From: Planctomycetota bacterium
GTDB lineage: Bacteria; Planctomycetota; Phycisphaerae; UBA1845
DNA length: 64,000 nt
NCBI GenBank assembly: GCA_016200265.1
Contig: JACQFE010000038.1
Span: forward strand, 77,539-141,538
Direction of reading: 5' to 3'
The notes under the pieces are model-generated. The model saw only the letters and a program-made list of their open reading frames with translations, ran no database searches and was not told the origin of the DNA. Below are positions 1-8,907 of the stretch, piece by piece. Numbering within the stretch: position 1 is the stretch's first letter; every line of letters starts with the position of its first letter. The translations under genes were made by a program, and so were the position numbers.

Positions 1-338
1 TGCATTTCCTCAAGGTACTCTTTGTCGAAGCCGCGAAGGAAGACGGCATTGGCCAGTGTGCGAAGAAGATTCAAACCATCTTCCGGCGCTTCTTTGCTGT
101 AGCATTTCGCAAAGCACCGCAGGTGTCCCGCAATTTCCTCGGCCATCAGCCTGCCATGCTGCTTGCCGCGATCGTACGGATCGCCTTCAATGTGCAGCAC
201 GATCCAACCCGCCTGCGGGTAGCGATACCCCTTCCCGGATCGTTGAACCGCCGCCGGATCGGGCTCAAAATCCGCGGCGATTGCGACCCGAGCCAACAGT
301 GCGAACGTAAGTACGACAAGTGAACGAGTGTGTGTCAT
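1..338 (-). CDS. C45-type acyltransferase/peptidase-like secreted protein, N-terminal part only
   Basis: The gene starts at an ATG at 338 on the minus strand and runs off the left edge, so only about 112 residues are visible. The first 20 or so residues form a signal peptide (MTHTRSLVVLTFALLARVA, then AADF). Next comes a stretch reading GWIVLHIEGDPYDRGKQHG, which resembles the N-terminal region of C45-family autoproteolytic acyltransferase or phospholipase-B-like proteins of planctomycetes, where a G-x-P-Y-x-R-G-x-Q-H-G pattern is common. The catalytic Cys would lie beyond the edge. The function is inferred from this short motif only, and the mature substrate cannot be guessed. Confidence 0.6.
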   Translation of the reverse strand, partial: MTHTRSLVVLTFALLARVAIAADFEPDPAAVQRSGKGYRYPQAGWIVLHIEGDPYDRGKQHGRLMAEEIAGHLRCFAKCYSKEAPEDGLNLLRTLANAVFLRGFDKEYLEEM

Positions 339-475
339 TGGTGCGCTCTCATTGAAAGCTTTGTTAATTTTCCAGTTACCTGCATCGCGACGAAGGTAGT
401 CGAATGCCCGAACCCAATTACTCTAACGGATAACCTGAGGAATCTCCAAAGAAATTTAGCGGCGTTTGACAACAC

Positions 476-1708
476 TTGACGAATGGCGAACCTCAAGTCG
501 TGAATCAAAACCCATCAACAGAACAGAATCATCCTCCGAATCGACCCGCACGCCTGAAAATCTGCCATGTCATTACCCGACTGATCATCGGCGGCGCTCA
601 GGAAAACACGGTGCTTACCTGCAAGGGGCTGATCGAGCATGGCCACGACGTAGGACTAATTGCCGGGCCGGAGACCGGACCTGAAGGTTCGCTTTGGGAC
701 GATGCGCGATCAACGGGCGCGGAGCTGATTCGATTGGATTCAATGCGCCGGGCGGTGCGGCCATTGCTGGACCTCCGTGCGGCTCGCGAGCTCACCGCCA
801 TCTTCCAGCGGATGAAACCCGATGTTGTTCACACCCATAGCAGCAAGGCCGGTATCATCGCCCGCTGGGCCGCCCATCGCGCCGGCGTCCCCATCATCGT
901 CCACACAATTCACGGCATGAGCTTCAACCGAACGCAATCAGCCTCGACTCGATTTCTCTATCGCACGCTCGAACGCCACGCGGCCCGATGGACGACGGCA
1001 TTCGTCACCGTCGCGGACGCGATGATTGATCAAGCCGTCGCAGCTAGGATCGCTCTGCGCGAGCGATTCACGACCATTCGCTCCGGCCTGCGAACGGATC
1101 TCTTTCGTGCCGACGCCACCGAGCGCGCTCGCCACCGGAATGAATGGAATATCTCAAACGACGAAATCGTGGTCGGAACCGTCGCGCGGCTTTTCGAGAA
1201 TAAAGGCTACGAAGAAATCATTGAGGCCATGCAGGACGCCATTCGCCGTGATCCGCGATTGCGTTTCGTCTGGGTCGGCGACGGCCCGCATCGTGAAGAC
1301 TGTGGCCGCCGCCTCACGCAATTGGGCGTGCTTAATCGCGTTCGGTTCATCGGCTTGGTGCCACCCAATGACATCCCATCGATTCTCAACGGCTTCGACA
1401 TCCTCGTTCATGCTTCCCGCTGGGAAGGCCTGCCGCGAGCGGTCGTGCAGGCATTGCTCTGCGAAGTCCCGGTCGTCTGCTTCGATAACGACGGTGCGCC
1501 GGAAGTAGTAAAGAATGGTGAGACCGGCGTTCTCGTAACCGCCGGCAATATTCAGGAATTGAGCAATGCAATCGCGCACCTTGCAAGTCAACCTGAACTA
1601 CGCAAACAATATGCCGTCCAAGGCCGCGACCGCTGTCTCGCCGAATTCGACTGGCGAAAAATGGTTGGCGACGTCGAATCACTTTACCATCGTTGCCAAT
1701 CAAAATGA
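476..1708 (+). CDS. GT4-family glycosyltransferase
   Basis: This is a GT-B fold glycosyltransferase that should transfer a sugar from a nucleotide donor to a glycan or lipid acceptor on the cytoplasmic side of the membrane. The acceptor-side glycine loop is at residues 38-44 (IGGAQEN), VVHTHSSKAG lies around 117-126, and the donor domain has VGDGPHRED near 267-275 and the terminal signature EGLPRAVVQALL at 317-328. The usual E-x7-E pair reads E317-x7-Q325, a substitution seen in some family members. The track start is TTG 476; GTG 500 is an alternative, and neither has a strong ribosome site. It stands alone, and a hairpin follows at 1735. Its place in a particular pathway is not known. Confidence 0.85.
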   Translation: MTNGEPQVVNQNPSTEQNHPPNRPARLKICHVITRLIIGGAQENTVLTCKGLIEHGHDVGLIAGPETGPEGSLWDDARSTGAELIRLDSMRRAVRPLLDLRAARELTAIFQRMKPDVVHTHSSKAGIIARWAAHRAGVPIIVHTIHGMSFNRTQSASTRFLYRTLERHAARWTTAFVTVADAMIDQAVAARIALRERFTTIRSGLRTDLFRADATERARHRNEWNISNDEIVVGTVARLFENKGYEEIIEAMQDAIRRDPRLRFVWVGDGPHREDCGRRLTQLGVLNRVRFIGLVPPNDIPSILNGFDILVHASRWEGLPRAVVQALLCEVPVVCFDNDGAPEVVKNGETGVLVTAGNIQELSNAIAHLASQPELRKQYAVQGRDRCLAEFDWRKMVGDVESLYHRCQSK

Positions 1709-1734
1709 TTTTGAATACTTGGTTGAAATAAGAA

Positions 1735-1760
1735 GCGTCCGCCTTTTGTCGGACGCTTTG
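1735..1760 (+). terminator. Hairpin behind the glycosyltransferase gene
   Basis: The arms GCGTCCG (1735-1741) and CGGACGC (1750-1756) are a perfect 7-bp inverted repeat around an 8-base loop, followed by TTTGTT. It lies 27 bases after the stop of the glycosyltransferase and may act as a terminator, although the T tract is short. The arms and the CCTTTTGT loop resemble hairpins at 32649 and 43057. Confidence 0.5.
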
Positions 1761-1875
1761 TTCGCACTGCAACTAGGAATTCTCGAATCTCAAGACCAAT
1801 CTGCGAAAATCTGCGCAATCTGCGGTTTTACCTTTTGTTTCGTCAGCCACACGCGAAAAAGTGCGTGAACGGAAA

Positions 1876-3039
1876 TTAATCAAACTTGAATCCCTTCTGC
1901 TTGGCCTGTTCGCGGATTGAATCCTGCATGACCTGATCCAATGCCTGTTTGCCGCCGGACGCCTTTCTACGAGCGTCTTTCAGGAACCGATCGCGCTGCT
2001 GGCCGAGTTCATTGATCTGGCGCTGGATATCGGCGCGGGCCAGGCTTTGTTCCTTCACAAATTCTCTTCGCTTCTCTGCGGGCATGTTTTGCATGACGGG
2101 CGGCAGCTCTGATTCTTTTACGTCCTTCAATTCCACCTTCTTCTCCGCCACCGCATCGACCAAGTCCCAGCCGGCATTTTGATAAAGTGCCGACGCCTTG
2201 GCCGCCACGCGACTGGAATCTGACGCTGCCCCAACGCGCTTGGCTACCCGGTCCTGTTCAATTTGATTCCGCTGCCCCGCATCTCCCATCGAGCCATACG
2301 GCATGTACGTCGCATTGAGTTTCATATTGAGTTCGAGCAGCAACCTGTCCTGCGGCGTCTCGATCTGGATGGTGCCGCAGCGCATGTCGATGGCCGCAAA
2401 GTTCCCGCCGCCATTCGACGCGACCTCGTTCCAATGTTCGCGAATGCCCTGATCGCGATCACCGCAGTAGATCGAATTCACGCTGATTCCGCGCGCTCTC
2501 GCTTCACTCCCCACCGTACGAAAATTGTAGACCTCCGACGCCTGATCCACCGATTCATTCCCCGCGATGAAAATCATTTTCAATGCCGATGGATCGCTTG
2601 ACCAGGTCATACCGTCGAGCGCACGTCGCAAGGCCCAGCCAACGAATTCATCGCCGCCATCGGTATGCAGCTCCATCATTTTGGCGTAAATCGAGTCGAG
2701 ATCGTTTGTCAGATTGCTCACGTTGACAATCCATCCCGCCCCGGCCGTCGATCGCGACGGCGAGCCGTAAGTAATCAGCCCGACACGAAGATCAGGCGTG
2801 GGCTTCGCGGTTGAGAGAGAATTTACAATGTCCCATAGCCGTGCCCTCGCGGAATCGATCAGGCCTTCCATGCTGCCCGACGTATCCAGACATATAACCA
2901 GATCGATCGGGCGACGATGGCACGTCGCGCTCATGGCAATCGGGTCCGTCCCAACCGCACGAGCCGCAATTACCGGCCCCAACAATACTCCGCACGTTGA
3001 TGCAATGACCAGAATTCGATTTGTGATGGCTGATCGCAT
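1876..3039 (-). CDS. Secreted von Willebrand factor A domain protein
   Basis: The protein has a signal peptide and then a vWA domain with an intact MIDAS motif, DTSGSM at about residues 52-57, so it should bind a divalent metal and a protein partner outside the cytoplasm. The rest of the domain runs to about residue 230. The C-terminal 130 residues are charged and helical (many Lys, Glu, Gln), probably coiled coil. I chose ATG 3039 because GGAG lies 8-9 bases upstream and the signal peptide then begins at MRSAITNR; an in-frame ATG at 3060 adds seven residues. It is transcribed toward the glycosyltransferase. No partner gene is adjacent, so the ligand is unknown. Confidence 0.8.
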   Translation of the reverse strand: MRSAITNRILVIASTCGVLLGPVIAARAVGTDPIAMSATCHRRPIDLVICLDTSGSMEGLIDSARARLWDIVNSLSTAKPTPDLRVGLITYGSPSRSTAGAGWIVNVSNLTNDLDSIYAKMMELHTDGGDEFVGWALRRALDGMTWSSDPSALKMIFIAGNESVDQASEVYNFRTVGSEARARGISVNSIYCGDRDQGIREHWNEVASNGGGNFAAIDMRCGTIQIETPQDRLLLELNMKLNATYMPYGSMGDAGQRNQIEQDRVAKRVGAASDSSRVAAKASALYQNAGWDLVDAVAEKKVELKDVKESELPPVMQNMPAEKRREFVKEQSLARADIQRQINELGQQRDRFLKDARRKASGGKQALDQVMQDSIREQAKQKGFKFD

Positions 3040-3176
3040 GATGTTTCTCCAATGAACCATTGTGAAACTTCGGTTTCACCATGCGATGTTTGACTCGCGA
3101 GCTGCCGTGTGGTTCCACGAGACGATGGAGCGGTTACGAAGGCGGTACGACCGCAAAATGCGGTCGACGGTTTTCC

Positions 3177-3205
3177 TTGCCGATCATTCTAACGGATGTT
3201 ATAAT
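3177..3205 (+). promoter_or_regulatory. Sigma-70 type promoter of the toxin-antitoxin pair
   Basis: TTGCCG at 3177-3182 and TATAAT at 3200-3205 are separated by 17 bases, close to the housekeeping consensus. They lie 41 bases upstream of the antitoxin start, which itself has a strong GGAAAGGAG ribosome site. In related modules the antitoxin represses its own promoter; that is inference here. Confidence 0.6.
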
Positions 3206-3246
3206 GTGAAAAATGATTCGATAAGCGATGGAAAGGAGACTTTGAA

Positions 3247-3471
3247 ATGCACTCGCTAAAAATCACTACCGTCGGAAACTCCGCGGGGGTCGTTCTTCCA
3301 AGGGAGATTCTCGAGCGGCTTCATGTTGAAAAAGGTGACTCGCTATATGCACTGGAGACACCGAATGGCATCGAGCTTACCCCATACAATCCGGAATTCG
3401 CAAAGCAAATGGACGCAGCGGAAAAAGTAATGCGTGAAGATCGAAACGTCCTGCGAAAACTCGGCAAATAA
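3247..3471 (+). CDS. AbrB/MazE-type antitoxin
   Basis: The 74-residue protein has the SpoVT-AbrB swapped-hairpin DNA-binding fold in its first 45 residues: it begins HSLKITTVGNSAGVVLPREI, with the typical x-G-N-S-x-G-V-x-L-P pattern, followed by VEKGDSLY. The C-terminal part is acidic and helical and would wrap the toxin. The start is ATG 3247, with GGAAAGGAG nine bases upstream. The toxin gene begins six bases after its stop, so the two are co-transcribed. It should neutralise the Doc protein and repress the shared promoter; this role is assigned from the family and the arrangement. Confidence 0.88.
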   Translation: MHSLKITTVGNSAGVVLPREILERLHVEKGDSLYALETPNGIELTPYNPEFAKQMDAAEKVMREDRNVLRKLGK

Positions 3472-3477
3472 CCTCCC

Positions 3478-3885
3478 GTGAAAGAACCCGTCTGGATCAG
3501 GGATGATGTGGTTCGTGCGATTCAGCTTCGCCAACTGGCGGAGCATGGCGGTGCGGTCGGCCTGCGCGATGCGGGCTTGCTCGAGTCGGCCCTCGCTCGC
3601 CCGAAAAACCTATGGGCATATTCCGACGTCAACCCGGACATTGCAGCTCTTGCTGGTTCCTACGCCTTTGGCATTGTGAAGAATCATCCCTTCGTAGACG
3701 GAAACAAACGGACCGGATTCGTTGTGATGCGCACGTTTCTGCTGGTAAACGGGAAAGACATTGATGCCTCGCACGAGGAAAAATACGCGACATTTCTTTC
3801 ACTTGCGAATGGAACACCGGACGAAGCAAATCTTGCGAGTTGGATTCGTGAACATCTTCGAACCCACAAGGCAAGGAAGAAATAG
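3478..3885 (+). CDS. Doc-type (Fic fold) toxin
   Basis: The 135-residue protein carries the Doc/Fic signature HPFVDGNKRTG at about residues 65-75, matching the death-on-curing pattern H-x-F-x-D-x-N-K-R. Doc proteins of this group phosphorylate elongation factor Tu and block translation when the antitoxin is lost. The start is GTG 3478, six bases after the antitoxin stop, with no strong ribosome site of its own, which suggests translational coupling. All key residues are present, so the module looks intact. The pairing of an AbrB antitoxin with Doc differs from the P1 Phd-Doc pair but is common on chromosomes. Confidence 0.88.
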   Translation: MKEPVWIRDDVVRAIQLRQLAEHGGAVGLRDAGLLESALARPKNLWAYSDVNPDIAALAGSYAFGIVKNHPFVDGNKRTGFVVMRTFLLVNGKDIDASHEEKYATFLSLANGTPDEANLASWIREHLRTHKARKK

Positions 3886-3922
3886 AATGATTCGCTGAGC
3901 AGGTATTCCACTTCGCGAAACT

Positions 3923-5389
3923 TCAACCGAGTGCCGGCATATGATTGTGCCAGTCCGTGACCTGTTGGTACTGATGCGCAATGTTGAGTAGGCGATCTTC
4001 CGCAAAATAGTTTCCCATGAGTTGCATGCCGACGGGCAGACCGCTCGCGTCAAAGCCGCACGGAATGCTGATCGCGGGAATTCCGGCCAGGTTCGCCGAA
4101 ACGGTGTAAATGTCCGCGAGATACATGGCCAATGGGTCGTCTGATTTTTCGCCGATCGGAAAGGCGATCGTCGGCGCGACCGGCGAAGCAATTACGTCCA
4201 CGTCGCGAAACGCACTTTCAAAATCGCTTTTGATCAGCGTCCGCACTTTCAGCGCTTTGAGATAATACGCATCGTAATAGCCGCTCGACAACGCAAAGGT
4301 GCCGAGCATGATGCGACGCTTCACCTCCGCCCCGAATCCTTCGCCCCGCGTCGAAGAATACAAGTCGATGATGTCCGCCGGTCGCGGCGTGCGATGACCG
4401 TAATGAACGCCGTCGAAGCGAGCGAGGTTGCTGGAGGCTTCGGCAGTGGCAATCAAGTAATAGCACGCAATCCCATATTTCATGTGCGGTAAGTGAATCG
4501 GCAGGACGGTCGCGCCTTGAGATTCAATCGCCGCAATCGCCGCCCGCACGGTCGCTTGCACTTCGTGATTCAATCCGGCGCCGAAATACTCTTCACTCAC
4601 ACCGATGCGAAGTCCGCGAATCGGACGATCGAGCGCGGCAACGTAATCCGGAGCAGGTTCGTTCGCGGAAGTGGAGTCGCGCGGATCGTGACCGGCAATC
4701 ACCGAAAGTAGCAAGGCCGCATCACGAGCGGTTCGAGCAATGGGTCCGATTTGATCCAGGCTGCTCCCGTACGCCACAAGCCCGTAGCGCGAAACGCGCC
4801 CATAGGTCGGCTTAAGCCCCACGATGCCGCAAAATGAAGCCGGTTCGCGGATCGAGCCACCAGTGTCGCTCCCAAGGGCGCCGGGAATGAGTCGTGCCGC
4901 AACCGCCGCCGTCGATCCGCCCGACGATCCTCCGGCGACTCTGCTCACGTCCCATGGGTTCGCAGTCGTGAAAAATGCACTGTTTTCCGTGCTGCTGCCC
5001 ATTGCGAATTCGTCGAGATTGGTCTTGCCGATGACGATTGCTCCGGCGCTTTCTAATTGATCGACGACATGAGCCGCTTCCTGAGCGTGAAACGGCGCGA
5101 GAATTTTCGAACCACACGTCGTTGCCCCGAACGTCGTGCACATGTTGTCCTTCACGGCGACTGGAACGCCTGCGAGCGCGCCAATCTCCCGCCCGGCGGC
5201 GCGCTGCTCGTCGATCTTCCGTGCCAAATTCATGGCACGATCCGCATCGACGCTGATAAACGCCCTTAGTTGAGGCTGTAATGATTCAACGCGTGCCAAT
5301 GCCAATGAGACGATATCCAACGCGGACAACTTCCCGATACGAACGCCCGCAGCGATCTCCGCCACTGGGATATCAAGCGGTGTCGTCAC
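3923..5389 (-). CDS. gatA: Asp/Glu-tRNA amidotransferase subunit A
   Basis: GatA is the glutaminase/amidase subunit of GatCAB, which converts Glu-tRNA(Gln) or Asp-tRNA(Asn) to the amidated form in the cytoplasm. The Lys-cisSer-Ser triad is visible: K80 in VAVKDN, S155/S156 in GGSSGGS, and S179 in SDTGGS. With the GTG start at 5389 the protein has 488 residues, the usual length. An AGGAG lies seven bases upstream, and the start overlaps the gatC stop by four bases (GTGA). Longer in-frame versions starting inside gatC are therefore unlikely. gatB is not next to it and must lie elsewhere. Confidence 0.95.
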   Translation of the reverse strand: MTTPLDIPVAEIAAGVRIGKLSALDIVSLALARVESLQPQLRAFISVDADRAMNLARKIDEQRAAGREIGALAGVPVAVKDNMCTTFGATTCGSKILAPFHAQEAAHVVDQLESAGAIVIGKTNLDEFAMGSSTENSAFFTTANPWDVSRVAGGSSGGSTAAVAARLIPGALGSDTGGSIREPASFCGIVGLKPTYGRVSRYGLVAYGSSLDQIGPIARTARDAALLLSVIAGHDPRDSTSANEPAPDYVAALDRPIRGLRIGVSEEYFGAGLNHEVQATVRAAIAAIESQGATVLPIHLPHMKYGIACYYLIATAEASSNLARFDGVHYGHRTPRPADIIDLYSSTRGEGFGAEVKRRIMLGTFALSSGYYDAYYLKALKVRTLIKSDFESAFRDVDVIASPVAPTIAFPIGEKSDDPLAMYLADIYTVSANLAGIPAISIPCGFDASGLPVGMQLMGNYFAEDRLLNIAHQYQQVTDWHNHMPALG

Positions 5390-5694
5390 GGAGACTCCTG
5401 ATCGAGAACCTTGGGCACACGGAAAAAGTTGTTTTGTGATTGCGGAGCATTTTGCAACGCCTGCTGAGGTGTCCATGACGGCGTGGGATTGTCCTCACGC
5501 CACACATTCATCAGCGGCAGCGGATGGGCCGTCGGTTCCACATTGCTCGTGTCGACCTCGTTGAGTTGATCGACATACGCGACAATCTTCGATAACTGCG
5601 CCGCATAAAGAGCCGCCTCTTCATCTGAGATTCGAAGCCGCGCCAAGTGTGCGACGTGTCGAACGGTTTCAATGTCAAGATTTCGGGTGGTCAA
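5386..5694 (-). CDS. gatC: Asp/Glu-tRNA amidotransferase subunit C
   Basis: This small subunit stabilises the GatAB complex. The helical N-terminus [15 protein letters not shown] is typical, as is the middle [15 protein letters not shown] and the C-terminal FFRVPKVL. I chose TTG 5694, which gives 102 residues, near the family length; it overlaps the end of the DUF423 gene by 20 bases. In-frame TTG 5739 and GTG 5733 would give a longer, unusual N-terminus. The gene is coupled to gatA through a GTGA overlap, which fits equal synthesis of the two subunits. Confidence 0.9.
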   Translation of the reverse strand: MTTRNLDIETVRHVAHLARLRISDEEAALYAAQLSKIVAYVDQLNEVDTSNVEPTAHPLPLMNVWREDNPTPSWTPQQALQNAPQSQNNFFRVPKVLDQESP

Positions 5695-6091
5695 AGGTTT
5701 TCTCGTCCAAGCCTCTTGAAGGCCGCAACGCACCGACAAAAATCATTAGCCAACTCGTCATGAGCAAGGCCCCGCCGATCGGCGTCACCGGCCCCAGCCA
5801 CCGCAACGCGCCTTGAGTCAGTGCGAGTCCGTACAAGCTTCCGGAAAATAGCAATATCCCCATAATCATGCACCATGCAGCTGCGTTCAGAACGCGACGA
5901 GATTGAAATTCTGACTGCGCGGCCACTCCAAGCAACGCCAGTGCGTGGTACATCTGATAGCGCGAGGCCGTTTCGAAAATCGCCAAATATTCGGCTGCGA
6001 TTCGAGTTTTCAACGCATGCGCTCCGAACGCACCCGCCGCGACTGCGATCAGTCCGTTCAAGCCGCCAAGACCAAACCAAATCCCTCGCAA
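5675..6091 (-). CDS. DUF423 family small membrane protein
   Basis: The 138-residue protein has four predicted membrane segments and the family features GGLNGLIAVAAGAFGAH at residues 9-25 and a conserved FETASRYQMYHALALL stretch. The function of the family (E. coli YgdD) is not known. The start is TTG 6091, with a good GGAGG eight bases upstream; the nearby ATG is out of frame. It leads the DUF423-gatC-gatA transcription unit and overlaps gatC, so it is probably co-expressed with the amidotransferase, but no functional link is established. Confidence 0.88.
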   Translation of the reverse strand: MRGIWFGLGGLNGLIAVAAGAFGAHALKTRIAAEYLAIFETASRYQMYHALALLGVAAQSEFQSRRVLNAAAWCMIMGILLFSGSLYGLALTQGALRWLGPVTPIGGALLMTSWLMIFVGALRPSRGLDEKTFDHPKS

Positions 6092-6259
6092 CGATGTTCC
6101 TCCATGATGGGCCCATAGGCACGAATCGCGTGGATGTTATCGGGCGAATGTCCCTTCTTCCAGTCGCGTCAATCTCCACCTTGATCCGATCGTGTCCGAT
6201 AAATCCAATGAGTCTGCGCTCGATTGTCTTGGGTCCAGAATTTCCGGGCGGATCGTCCT

Positions 6260-8005
6260 ATGCCTGAAAAAAGCGATTTCTCGAAAGGGAGCGAATGCTC
6301 GTGGTCGCGCATCGACGCGTTCCTGATGGTTCTCGTCTGTATTATGGCCGTGGTCGCATTGGGAAAAGGCATCAACCGCGGCGGACTTGCGGACGCGGAC
6401 TCATCCGCACATCTCATGGACGGTGTGCTCATCCACGATTGGTTGAAAGCGGGTCCGGGCGCCTGGCTGCATCCAATGGAATTCGCGGAGCGGCAATATG
6501 GCCACTATCCAACCCTGGGAATCGGGGCGCATTATCCGCCCGGATTTGCAATCGTTGAAGCGGCCTTCTTCTTCGCATTCGGAATTTCGTCGACGACGGG
6601 GCGACTGTGCATCGCGTTCTTTGGGGTCATGCTCGCTTCGGGCACTTACATGTTCGCGCGACGACTCCTGGGTTGCAGCGGTGCGGCCTTGGCGTCGATC
6701 GTTATGTTAACCATGCCCGCTACGACGCTGTGGGGTCGGCAGACAATGCTGGAAGTGCCCACTATGGCTGCAATGGTGTGGGGCGCACTCCTGTTCCAGC
6801 GATACTTGGATCAACCCACTGCGGCACGCCTCGCGGCCGCGCTTGCTGGCGCTTTTTGCGTTCTCGCATTCAAGCAGACTGCAATTGTCCTGCTGGGCAC
6901 GATCGTGCTGACGATGTGCGCGCTTTCGATGTTTCGAGTCATTCCTTTTCGACATGCGGCAATCATGTTGGTTGCGGGGTTGGCGACTTTGTTGGCCGTC
7001 TGCCTGAGCCTCGACAATGCCTCCGCGCGAACAGTGTCAGGTTATGACACGTTCGCGGGAGCCTGGTCATGGTCGGCGCTTCTTTATTATGCCCGCATCA
7101 TGCGCTATCAGACGGGCACAATTGTTCTGCTCGCGGCATTGCCAGGCGTTTGCATTGCGATCTGGCAAGTACGCGACCTCTCCGATGCTTCCCATTCAAA
7201 CGATCGCAGGAACTTTAAGACCTTATCCAACGTGGCATTCGCCCGATCGATATGGTTATTCGTGGCGGCCTGGCTCGTCGTTTCCTACGTGCTGGCGACC
7301 GCGGTGAGTCTAAAAGTGCAACGATTCATCTACGTCGGACTCTTTCCGCTTGCAGTCTTTGCCTCACTCACCGCGTGTGTCATCATTCGCTTCATTCCAA
7401 CGGCGCCAGGCCGAGCAACGATTTCCGTCGCGGCCGCTGCGTGCGTTCTCATACCGGCCATCGAGCGCCCTGTGCGGCACTCACCGGAATTCGCGGACGT
7501 TATCACGGCCCATCGTGAAGCCATAAAAGGCAAGGCCGTCCTGTTTAGCGGTTTGCGAGATGGTGATTTCATCTTTGCCGCGCGCGAGCAGTTGGGCGTT
7601 CAAAATAGCATCATCGTTCGCGGCAGCAAGCTGTTGTACACTTGTACGGCCGGTCCCAGGCTCGATCTTGTTTCCTACGCCCAAACTCCCGACGACGTGC
7701 GCGACACTATGCGTCGATTTGCATTTGAAACCGTCGTGGTCGAGCGCGCGAACCGTGTTGGCACGAAGGAAGATCAAATGCTTCGCGATTATCTGGCGTC
7801 CAGTGGTGACTACAAAAGGGTCGCGGAGCATCGACTTGAGGTGACTCCGGGCTCTGCTTGCGGCGCTGTCTGGGTGGATGTCTACAGCCTTGATCAGCCC
7901 ATGGAACGCCAGGTTCAATCGTATGAAGTGCCGATCCCAAGAACGGGTCGCTCGATTCGCGTAGACCTACATGACATGACAGTTCCCTCGACGGATCGAA
8001 CATGA
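6260..8005 (+). CDS. GT-C type glycosyltransferase, ArnT/PMT (GT39)-like membrane protein
   Basis: This 581-residue polytopic membrane protein has about ten hydrophobic segments. Its first periplasmic loop carries GGLADADSSAHLMDG, the acidic Asp-x-Asp-type motif expected of GT-C enzymes that use lipid-linked sugars, followed by HYPPGFAIVEA. A soluble C-terminal domain of about 170 residues follows. It probably moves a sugar from a polyprenyl-phosphate donor to an extracellular acceptor. ATG 6260 is preferred over TTG 6224 because GGGCGGA precedes it. The stop overlaps the next ATG (ATGA), and the gene opens a four-gene polysaccharide cluster. Confidence 0.75.
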   Translation: MPEKSDFSKGSECSWSRIDAFLMVLVCIMAVVALGKGINRGGLADADSSAHLMDGVLIHDWLKAGPGAWLHPMEFAERQYGHYPTLGIGAHYPPGFAIVEAAFFFAFGISSTTGRLCIAFFGVMLASGTYMFARRLLGCSGAALASIVMLTMPATTLWGRQTMLEVPTMAAMVWGALLFQRYLDQPTAARLAAALAGAFCVLAFKQTAIVLLGTIVLTMCALSMFRVIPFRHAAIMLVAGLATLLAVCLSLDNASARTVSGYDTFAGAWSWSALLYYARIMRYQTGTIVLLAALPGVCIAIWQVRDLSDASHSNDRRNFKTLSNVAFARSIWLFVAAWLVVSYVLATAVSLKVQRFIYVGLFPLAVFASLTACVIIRFIPTAPGRATISVAAAACVLIPAIERPVRHSPEFADVITAHREAIKGKAVLFSGLRDGDFIFAAREQLGVQNSIIVRGSKLLYTCTAGPRLDLVSYAQTPDDVRDTMRRFAFETVVVERANRVGTKEDQMLRDYLASSGDYKRVAEHRLEVTPGSACGAVWVDVYSLDQPMERQVQSYEVPIPRTGRSIRVDLHDMTVPSTDRT

Positions 8006-8901
8006 ACCGTATGCGATCTAGGTTTCGTCAGCGGTCCACCTGGAGGTATTGGATCTCGCGAGGATTCAGTTGCCTTGGAGTTGTATTCCTTTGCATCGCG
8101 CTATTGGCGTACAAAGCCTATGCCCGTGATCGTGCCATTCTACACGTCACTGCGCGGAGTGTGGTAGGTAAAGCGCAAACGCCTTCAGATAAGGTGCTTG
8201 CCGCACTCGATTGGGTATTCCATCAACACGGCTTCACTGAAAACCGCGCGTATTTTGTGGTTCCAGGTTGGCGCGCCACACCCAAACAGGTCATGGACGG
8301 CGGCGGCGACTGTGCCGACAAGTCTCGATTGCTTTGGGCCATGCTCGATGAACTTGGCATCTCTTCGACGATGTTGATGTGCCTTGACCCCAACGGTGAG
8401 CGCCCAGTGCATACCGTCGTCGAGGCCCGGCTCGGTCCCACCGAGTACATGGTCGTAGATCCGGTATACAACATGTACTTTCCGCGTTTCGATGGCGGTT
8501 ACTACGGTTTGTTGGACTTAAGAGGCGATTCTGCGATCCTGCCTGCGCGCGTCGCACACTTGCGTGCGACTCGCGGTTCGCATGATCCCATACATTCGTA
8601 TCAAGACTCGCGCAGTGTGTACTCTCATGCAACGTCGATTCATTGGAACAAGGCTGTCTGGACGCGAATACTAGGCAATTTGCTACGCAAATTCTTGGAT
8701 GATGAAGTGTATCGAATTCCGCGACCGGAAATCATGGAGGAGCCGCAACTGGCCGTGGCATGGTGCGCACTCGCGTCAGTAGGAATTGCGTTGACAATTG
8801 CATGGAAGGTTGTCGGCCCTACTGCATCGCGCCAGCAATTGCCGCTGCAGTTACTGGCAGGCAACTCCAGGAATTGCGTACCGATAGCCTCCTTGAGATA
8901 G
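8002..8901 (+). CDS. Membrane-anchored transglutaminase-like protein
   Basis: The 299-residue protein has an N-terminal membrane segment at residues 18-40, a transglutaminase-like domain at about 70-180 and a second hydrophobic segment near 250-270. The Cys-His-Asp triad can be placed in GGGDCADKSR, PVHTVVEA and MVVDPVYN. Such proteins act as peptidases or acyl-transferring enzymes in the periplasm and often sit in exopolysaccharide loci, but the substrate here is unknown. It overlaps the preceding GT-C gene by four bases and lies six bases before the ligase gene, so it belongs to the same operon. Confidence 0.75.
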   Translation: MNRMRSRFRQRSTWRYWISRGFSCLGVVFLCIALLAYKAYARDRAILHVTARSVVGKAQTPSDKVLAALDWVFHQHGFTENRAYFVVPGWRATPKQVMDGGGDCADKSRLLWAMLDELGISSTMLMCLDPNGERPVHTVVEARLGPTEYMVVDPVYNMYFPRFDGGYYGLLDLRGDSAILPARVAHLRATRGSHDPIHSYQDSRSVYSHATSIHWNKAVWTRILGNLLRKFLDDEVYRIPRPEIMEEPQLAVAWCALASVGIALTIAWKVVGPTASRQQLPLQLLAGNSRNCVPIASLR

Positions 8902-8907
8902 GCAAAA

